Shown here in pieces: positions 20,299 through 24,593 of a DNA stretch of 24,593 nt; position 1 is the first letter of the stretch, and each line of letters starts with the position of its first letter. This stretch comes from Dactylosporangium aurantiacum (GTDB lineage: Bacteria > Actinomycetota > Actinomycetes > Mycobacteriales > Micromonosporaceae). Location of the stretch: assembly GCF_000716715.1 (NCBI RefSeq), contig NZ_JNYJ01000081.1, forward strand, positions 1 to 24,593, given 5' to 3'. Under the pieces are notes generated by a model. That model saw only the letters and a list, made by a program, of their open reading frames with translations, did not search any database and was not told the DNA's origin. The position numbers and the translations under genes are program-made.

Positions 20299-22725
20299 TC
20301 AGCGGGCGAGGACCGTCTTCGCCGCGCGGGCCGTCTTCGTCGAGCCGGTGAAGGTGGCCAGCCACGCCCGCAGCGCCGGATCGGTGGCCGGTGCGCCCGT
20401 GTCGGCGAGCAGCTCGACGAGCCCGTGCAGGCCGGTGGTGGCGCGGTCCAGCCGGGGCAGCAGCGCGCTCAGCACACCGGTCACGTCGGTGACGCGGCCC
20501 GCCTCCGCCAGCGCGCGCAGCGACGAGGCCCACCGGTTCGCGGGCACCACCGGCGCCCACCAGGCAAGCGCGTCGCCCAGGTCGGCCGGGGCGAGGCGGT
20601 GCGGCACGAGGTCCAGGGCCGCGTCGACGGCGGCGACCCGCTCGGCGAGGGCCGCGGCGCCGAGCCCGGCGGCGACGAGCAGCCGGGCGGCCGGTGGCAG
20701 GGCGCCCCGTGCGGCGAGGACGGTGCGCAGCGCGGCGGCGCCGTGGGCCGCGGTGCCGCGTGGGCCGGTGGTCACGGTGAGCCACGCGGCGGCGACCGGC
20801 TCCACGTTGCCCGGCCAGACGGTGCCGAGCCACGGCAGCCACGCCGGCGACAGCCGCCACGCACGGCGGTCGGTCAGGGCGGCGAGCGTGGCCGTCGGCA
20901 GCAGCGGGTCCTCGTCGTCCCCGGCCGGCGCGACGGGTGCGAACACGATCCCGCCGTATTCGTCGTGGCGCATCGTGTACCCCGCACCGTCCGCGTCACC
21001 GTGCGGCGCCCGGGCCCGCGCCGCGGCGATCCACAGTGGACGGTCAACGGGGTCGGCGGTGTCCGGGCACGGTCCGCCGAGCGCGAACCGCAGCGCCGCG
21101 CCCACCACCCCCGGCACCCGCGCGGCGTCGCCCAGCACGGCCGCGCCGCCGGCCGGGTCGGGGCCGAGGCGCAGCAGCGCGGCGACCGTGTCCGCGGCCG
21201 GGTGCCCGCCGGTGCCGGTGAGCCGGCGGACGAGCGTGGCGGGCGCGACCCACCCACCGGCGTGGGTCGGCTCCGCGAGCGGCGCGAACCTGCGCCCGGC
21301 CCGCAGCGCGGCGGTCACCTCGGCGGCGCGGCGCACCAGCAGCCCGTACTCCCGCGCCGGGACCCACCCGTCCTGCGCAGGCCCGCCGCCGGCCGCGGCG
21401 ATGACCACGCCACCCACCACCCGGAGCAGCCCGTCGAAGTCCTGGGCGAGCCGCCGCCGGACCCGCCGGGCGAGGGTGCCGTACCGCTCCGGGTCCGGCC
21501 CGAGCCGCGCCGCCGCACACAGCGCCCGCTCGATCAGGTCAGGGTCGGACGGGTCCTCGACGAGCACCGCGAACGCCTCCGCCAGCTCCGCCGGGTCGGT
21601 GATCGGGTCCACCGCCGCGAGCGAGTCCGACGCCGCGTGCGGGGCGGCCGTTCTCGGCAGCTCGGCCATCGGCGGCGCCGCCGGCTCGTGGCGGCCGAGC
21701 AGCTTCGCCGCGGCCGTGCGGACGTCGGCGTCCGGGTGTACCAGCGCCGCCTCGGCAACCGGAGCGCCGCCGAGCCGCAACGCCTTCAGCACGACCGCCT
21801 TCACCGGCGCGTGCACCGCGGCCGGCAGGCTCGGGGCGTCGACCGGCAGCCCGGCCCGGCGCACCGCGAGGAGCGCGTCCAGCCCCACCCCCACCACCGG
21901 CCCGAGCCGCGAGGTCAGCAGCCGGTCGTACGCGGGCTGCCGGGCGACGATCTCCTCCACCGTCGGCGCCAGGTCGCCGTGCACGGCCACGAACCAGCCG
22001 GCCCGGAACCCGACCGTCGCCCGGGCGAGCCCGCCCAGGGTCGCGTCCAGCACCCGCCCGCGCGGTACGGCACCGGCGGCCACCAGGTCCGCGACCGCCT
22101 CACGCCACGTGTGTCCCGGATGGTGCCGCAGGTACCGGTCGACGTTGGCGAGGCTGACCTCGCTGCTGCCGTCCACCTCGAAGATGCGCCAGAACACCGT
22201 GTCGAGCAGCCGTCCGTCGTCGCGGAGCAGCTCGCTCGTCCGGGGTGCCCGGACCCAGTCGCGGCGGTGCGGTCGCCCGGGCAGCCGCTCCCAGCCGTCG
22301 GTCAGCGACCCGATGACCGCGAGGACGGTGTCGTCGTTCGCCGGCAGCTCGATCAGGCCGTCGCGTTCCAACCGCCGCAGGGTCTGCAGCTGGGTCACCT
22401 GCGCCCGGTTGGTCGCGAGCCGCCGTACGGCAGCGTCCGCGACCGCCTGCAGGTGCCGCCGCCCCCGGCTGACCGCTATCCGCACCTCCTGCGCACCGTC
22501 GGGCATCGCGAGCTCCGCCGGCGCCGACGCGATGCGGGCCAGCCTGACGCGCGACCCGTCCCGGTCGGACATGCCGGTCCCACCCGCCGCCCGGTCGGCG
22601 ACGTCGGCGTCGTACGCGGCGGTGATCTGCCTGGTCAGCTCCGCGCGGGCGGCCGCGTCGAGCCCGCAGAGCGCGTCGACGGCCGCGTCCTCCGGCAGGG
22701 CCAGCACCTCGGTCAGGCTGATCAC
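20299..22725 (-). CDS. Large uncharacterised protein, probably DUF6493 family
   Basis: The 808-residue protein has no signal or membrane helix and is largely helical, with scattered HEAT-like units such as VAEAALVHPDADVRTAAAKLLGRH. Its architecture, with EGGI-like core segments (RHDEYGGIVFAPVAPAG and AWRLSPAWLPWLGTVWPGNVEPVAAAWL), resembles the DUF6493 proteins of actinobacteria. Those are often encoded beside SWIM, VWA and MoxR ATPase genes; none of these partners lies in this window. The GTG start at 22725 is 6 nt from TATGCT and also overlaps the stop of the upstream small gene as GTGA, so it could be made both leaderless and by coupling. The function is unknown. Confidence 0.7.
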   Translation of the reverse strand: MISLTEVLALPEDAAVDALCGLDAAARAELTRQITAAYDADVADRAAGGTGMSDRDGSRVRLARIASAPAELAMPDGAQEVRIAVSRGRRHLQAVADAAVRRLATNRAQVTQLQTLRRLERDGLIELPANDDTVLAVIGSLTDGWERLPGRPHRRDWVRAPRTSELLRDDGRLLDTVFWRIFEVDGSSEVSLANVDRYLRHHPGHTWREAVADLVAAGAVPRGRVLDATLGGLARATVGFRAGWFVAVHGDLAPTVEEIVARQPAYDRLLTSRLGPVVGVGLDALLAVRRAGLPVDAPSLPAAVHAPVKAVVLKALRLGGAPVAEAALVHPDADVRTAAAKLLGRHEPAAPPMAELPRTAAPHAASDSLAAVDPITDPAELAEAFAVLVEDPSDPDLIERALCAAARLGPDPERYGTLARRVRRRLAQDFDGLLRVVGGVVIAAAGGGPAQDGWVPAREYGLLVRRAAEVTAALRAGRRFAPLAEPTHAGGWVAPATLVRRLTGTGGHPAADTVAALLRLGPDPAGGAAVLGDAARVPGVVGAALRFALGGPCPDTADPVDRPLWIAAARARAPHGDADGAGYTMRHDEYGGIVFAPVAPAGDDEDPLLPTATLAALTDRRAWRLSPAWLPWLGTVWPGNVEPVAAAWLTVTTGPRGTAAHGAAALRTVLAARGALPPAARLLVAAGLGAAALAERVAAVDAALDLVPHRLAPADLGDALAWWAPVVPANRWASSLRALAEAGRVTDVTGVLSALLPRLDRATTGLHGLVELLADTGAPATDPALRAWLATFTGSTKTARAAKTVLAR

Positions 22726-22985
22726 CGCTGCAGCATAGGACCGCCTCCGCGGCGCGTGCCGACCGCCGCTACGAGTGCCGGTCCCCCGGCCGGGCCGCTG
22801 AGCCGGTATCGGGTCGAGCCGGGCGCGGGCGCCGGCGGAGTCGGCACCGGCCGTTGGTGGCCGCAGTGCAGTTCGTTGCCCTCCAGATCCGTGACCGCCG
22901 CCGAGCCACCCTCGACCCACACGTCGACGGCGTCGGGGCTCACCTCGAACGGCACGTCACCGGGGCGGCTCGTCGCGTGGATCAC
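22722..22985 (-). CDS. Small uncharacterised protein coupled to the DUF6493-like gene
   Basis: An 87-residue frame with a good GGGGGAG site 6 nt before its GTG start. It begins MIHATSRPGDVPFEV and contains VDVWVEGGSAAVTDLEGNELHCGHQ, which looks like a short beta domain. The remainder is Pro/Gly-rich. Its TGA overlaps the GTG of the large gene (GTGA). I do not recognise the family. The second half is composition-driven, so only the first 45 residues are convincing. Confidence 0.5.
   Translation of the reverse strand: MIHATSRPGDVPFEVSPDAVDVWVEGGSAAVTDLEGNELHCGHQRPVPTPPAPAPGSTRYRLSGPAGGPALVAAVGTRRGGGPMLQR
22732..22737 (-). promoter_or_regulatory. Leaderless -10 element of the DUF6493-like gene
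   Basis: TATGCT on the minus strand ends 6 nt before the GTG at 22725, inside the 3' end of the small upstream gene. It would give the large gene its own promoter. The -35 is weak. Confidence 0.45.
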
Positions 22986-23035
22986 CAGCGACTCCCCCCG
23001 CCGCGTGCCAGGATCGGCGTGCGGGGAGGGCGGCG

Positions 23036-23362
23036 ATGAACGTACACCGGGAACCTTCGGACTCCGGGCCGGCGAGGACCGGCGACGGGCGCTACGTCAT
23101 CATCGGCGGGCGGCGGTGGCGGGCGACCGACCCCGCCGTCCCCGAGGACGCGGCCGCGGCCCTGCGGCGGGCGCTGATGGCGGCCCGCCGGGACGTCGGC
23201 CGGGCGTTGCGGGCCGGCGAGGACCCCACCGCGGCGCGGGCGCGGGTACAGGCGGCGAAGGTCGCGCTCGGCGAGCGCGGTACCCCATGGTGGGAGCAGA
23301 CGCCCGACGAGCGCCGGCGGCGCTGGGAGCGGGGGCTGCGGGACCTCACGCCGCCGGGATGA
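23036..23362 (+). CDS. Small helical protein (family often annotated as biopolymer transporter Tol)
   Basis: The 108-residue basic protein begins MNVHREPSDSG, contains DGRYVIIGGRRWRATDP followed by two long arginine-rich helices (AALRRALMAARRDVGRAL, ARARVQAAKVALGERG), and ends near PWWEQTPDERRRRWERGL. It matches a small actinobacterial family that databases label as Tol biopolymer transporter; nothing in the sequence supports a transport role. GGGGAGGG precedes the ATG by about 6 nt. It diverges from the small gene at 22985 with 50 bp between starts. Confidence 0.78.
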   Translation: MNVHREPSDSGPARTGDGRYVIIGGRRWRATDPAVPEDAAAALRRALMAARRDVGRALRAGEDPTAARARVQAAKVALGERGTPWWEQTPDERRRRWERGLRDLTPPG

Positions 23363-23377
23363 GACCGCGCCGCCCGA

Positions 23378-24049
23378 TCAGGCGTCCTGCCGGCGCCGGA
23401 CCATCTCGGCGATCCAGGTCGGCGCATACGGGGAGGTGCAGTTCGGCGGGGTCGGGTAGTCCTTGAGGACCTCGAGGCGCTCGCCGATGGCGACGGCGCG
23501 GGCGCGGTGGTCGGGGTGGTCGATGCCGATCTGCGCCAGGCAGTGGTTCATCGCCCACTGCAGCCGGTCCGGAGCGTCCTTCAGCTGCGCCTCGATGACG
23601 TCGAGCAGCCCCGGCAGGTCGAGCCCCGCGGGGCGCTTCGCCACGCGTTCGGTGGTCAGGGCCCAGCCGGCGCTCGCCACCACCGGGTCGGGATCAGCGG
23701 ACCAGAGCAGTCGCAGCGCCTCAGCGTGCGGGCTCTGCTTCACGACGTGGTTCACCAGCCAGTCGTGCACTTTGGGGGTACGCGCACCGCGCAGCATCCC
23801 GTCCAGCTCATCCAGCTCGAACGTCCTGGGCCGGCAGATGAGGGTCGCCAGCAGCCGGGCGGCGCTGTCACCGGTCGCCCAGAGCTGCCGGGCGAGGTCG
23901 TGCCGGGTCTTGAGCCGCTTGCCGACGGCCCGCAGCTTGCCGAGGTGCACGCCGTGGTCGTCGCCGTGGCGCTCGTTCACCGCCCGGGCCTTCGGGTCCT
24001 CGAGCGCGGCCAGCTCCGCCAGCACCTCGGTCACCGTCGTGTCGCTCAC
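23378..24049 (-). CDS. DNA alkylation repair protein (AlkD-like)
   Basis: The 223-residue protein consists of paired helices of the HEAT-like AlkD fold, beginning VTEVLAELAALEDPKARAVNERHG and continuing GVHLGKLRAVGKRLKTRHDLARQLWATGD. Family signatures for DNA glycosylases removing alkylated bases are a tryptophan/aspartate groove; here the segments KVHDWLVNHVVKQSPH, WSADPDPVVASAGWAL and LQWAMNHCLAQIGID fit that pattern. Length is typical. GGGAGGG precedes the GTG at 24049 by about 5 nt. Catalytic activity is not proven by sequence, since several AlkD-like groups have lost it. Confidence 0.85.
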   Translation of the reverse strand: MSDTTVTEVLAELAALEDPKARAVNERHGDDHGVHLGKLRAVGKRLKTRHDLARQLWATGDSAARLLATLICRPRTFELDELDGMLRGARTPKVHDWLVNHVVKQSPHAEALRLLWSADPDPVVASAGWALTTERVAKRPAGLDLPGLLDVIEAQLKDAPDRLQWAMNHCLAQIGIDHPDHRARAVAIGERLEVLKDYPTPPNCTSPYAPTWIAEMVRRRQDA

Positions 24050-24186
24050 CGTATCCCTCCCGGCTCAGCGTACGGCGACGGAATCTCGTCGAAAAAACCT
24101 GGGTGGCGCTGTCGATTTCGGGCGCTCAGCTTCGACCTGTGGGTGGGACCGGCACCGGGCCGGCCCGCCAACCACCGGAGGTCACC

Positions 24187-24593
24187 ATGGCCAGCACCAC
24201 CACCCCCACCCGCACCACCACCGGCACCCGCACCGCGACCCTCATCGGCACCGGACTCGCCGCCACCACCCTCGCCAGCGCCACCACCACCGCCATCGCC
24301 GCCACCGGCACCGCCACCGGCATCAGCCTCGACATCGACGGCGCCCCCATCCCCCTGCTCGGCTTCACCCAACTCACCGCCTTCTTCTCCCTCATCGGCC
24401 TCGCCATCGCCGCCACCCTCGCCCGCAAAGCCCGCCACCCCCGCCGCACCTTCATCCGCACCACCACCGCACTCACCGCGCTGTCCCTCGTCCCCGACGC
24501 CATCGCCCCCGCCACCCTCGACACCAAAGCCCTGCTCATGCTCACCCACCTCGCCGCCGCCGCCATCGTCATCCCGGCGATCGCCCGCCGCCT
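24187..24593 (+). CDS. DUF6069 membrane protein, 5' part
   Basis: The visible 135 residues run off the right edge. A Thr/Arg-rich start (MASTTTPTRTTTGTRT) is followed by helices at about 18-42, 56-78, 91-108 and 117-133. The segments GISLDIDGAPIPLLGFTQL and LLMLTHLAAAAIVIPAIARR are characteristic of DUF6069 proteins, four-helix membrane proteins of unknown role. GGAGG ends 5 nt before the ATG. Codons are almost all C-ending: leucine uses CTC about 15 times and CTG only 3 times, unlike the neighbouring genes, where CTG dominates. Confidence 0.82.
   Translation, partial: MASTTTPTRTTTGTRTATLIGTGLAATTLASATTTAIAATGTATGISLDIDGAPIPLLGFTQLTAFFSLIGLAIAATLARKARHPRRTFIRTTTALTALSLVPDAIAPATLDTKALLMLTHLAAAAIVIPAIARR

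Noticed and set aside
20212..23466. 1084-residue plus-strand open frame opposite the DUF6493-like gene
   Set aside because: The translation is Gly/Arg/Gln-rich low complexity without motifs, and the opposite frame carries a coherent protein.
24080..24105. Possible SigR-type promoter (GGAAT, 18 bp, GTG) before the DUF6069 gene
   Set aside because: The second element differs from GTT and lies about 80 nt from the start; one weak match is not enough.
1..24593. CRISPR arrays, tRNA genes, insertion sequences and attachment sites
   Set aside because: No repeat-spacer pattern, cloverleaf, transposase motif or flanking inverted repeats were seen.

Overview
The window is very GC-rich, has strong third-position G/C bias, and carries actinobacterial gene families (FCD-type GntR, HxlR, DUF2695, DUF6069, EthD, MmcQ/YjbR, zinc-ribbon protein, AlkD-like HEAT protein). 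At least seven genes have a TANNNT -10 element 5 to 7 nt before the start codon and no Shine-Dalgarno sequence, so they look leaderless. This fits a soil actinomycete, most likely Micromonosporaceae (Actinoplanes/Dactylosporangium-like). That placement is inference. No tRNA, rRNA, insertion sequence, integrase or CRISPR array was seen.

Layout. 1-897 (minus): an FCD-type GntR regulator followed by the 5' end of a sugar ABC permease that runs off the left edge. 1048-2216: a divergent HxlR regulator / RibD-DHFR reductase pair sharing a near-consensus promoter overlapped by a palindrome. 2227-5341 (plus): an ankyrin protein behind a possible leader peptide, an uncharacterised protein, a shortened HEAT-repeat protein and a small leaderless gene. 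5436-6188: a methyltransferase. 6240-7794 (minus): a compact operon of small unknown genes including an unlisted 36-residue membrane protein and a frameshifted lipoprotein. 7863-10830: a patch of gene decay, with a sigma-factor remnant, its short membrane partner, a 26-bp palindrome where two convergent genes overlap, a kinase that appears fused to an unrelated tail, a methyltransferase and a frameshifted remnant.

10862-12811: an operon HxlR - PhzF-like - DUF2695 (4-nt and 7-nt junctions) diverging from an EthD-like gene. 12838-14482: a membrane protein and a zinc-ribbon protein divergent from a MmcQ/YjbR gene. 14492-16681: a TetR repressor divergent from a 14-helix MFS drug exporter with two identical operator palindromes between them. 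16749-18191: a VOC protein, a secreted protein and a P-loop kinase. 18268-20180: an ArsR-like regulator coupled to an MFS exporter, with two operator boxes in front. 20299-23362: a large DUF6493-like protein with a coupled small upstream gene, divergent from a small Tol-annotated family gene. 23378-24593: an AlkD-like protein and the start of a DUF6069 membrane protein with distinctive codon use.

The recurring theme is one-component regulators, each paired with a single enzyme or exporter and each with readable operators. I do not see a clearly new multi-gene defence or biosynthetic system. The most novel material is the small-gene operon at 6240-7794, the palindrome at 8301-8326, and the leaderless leader peptide in front of the ankyrin gene.
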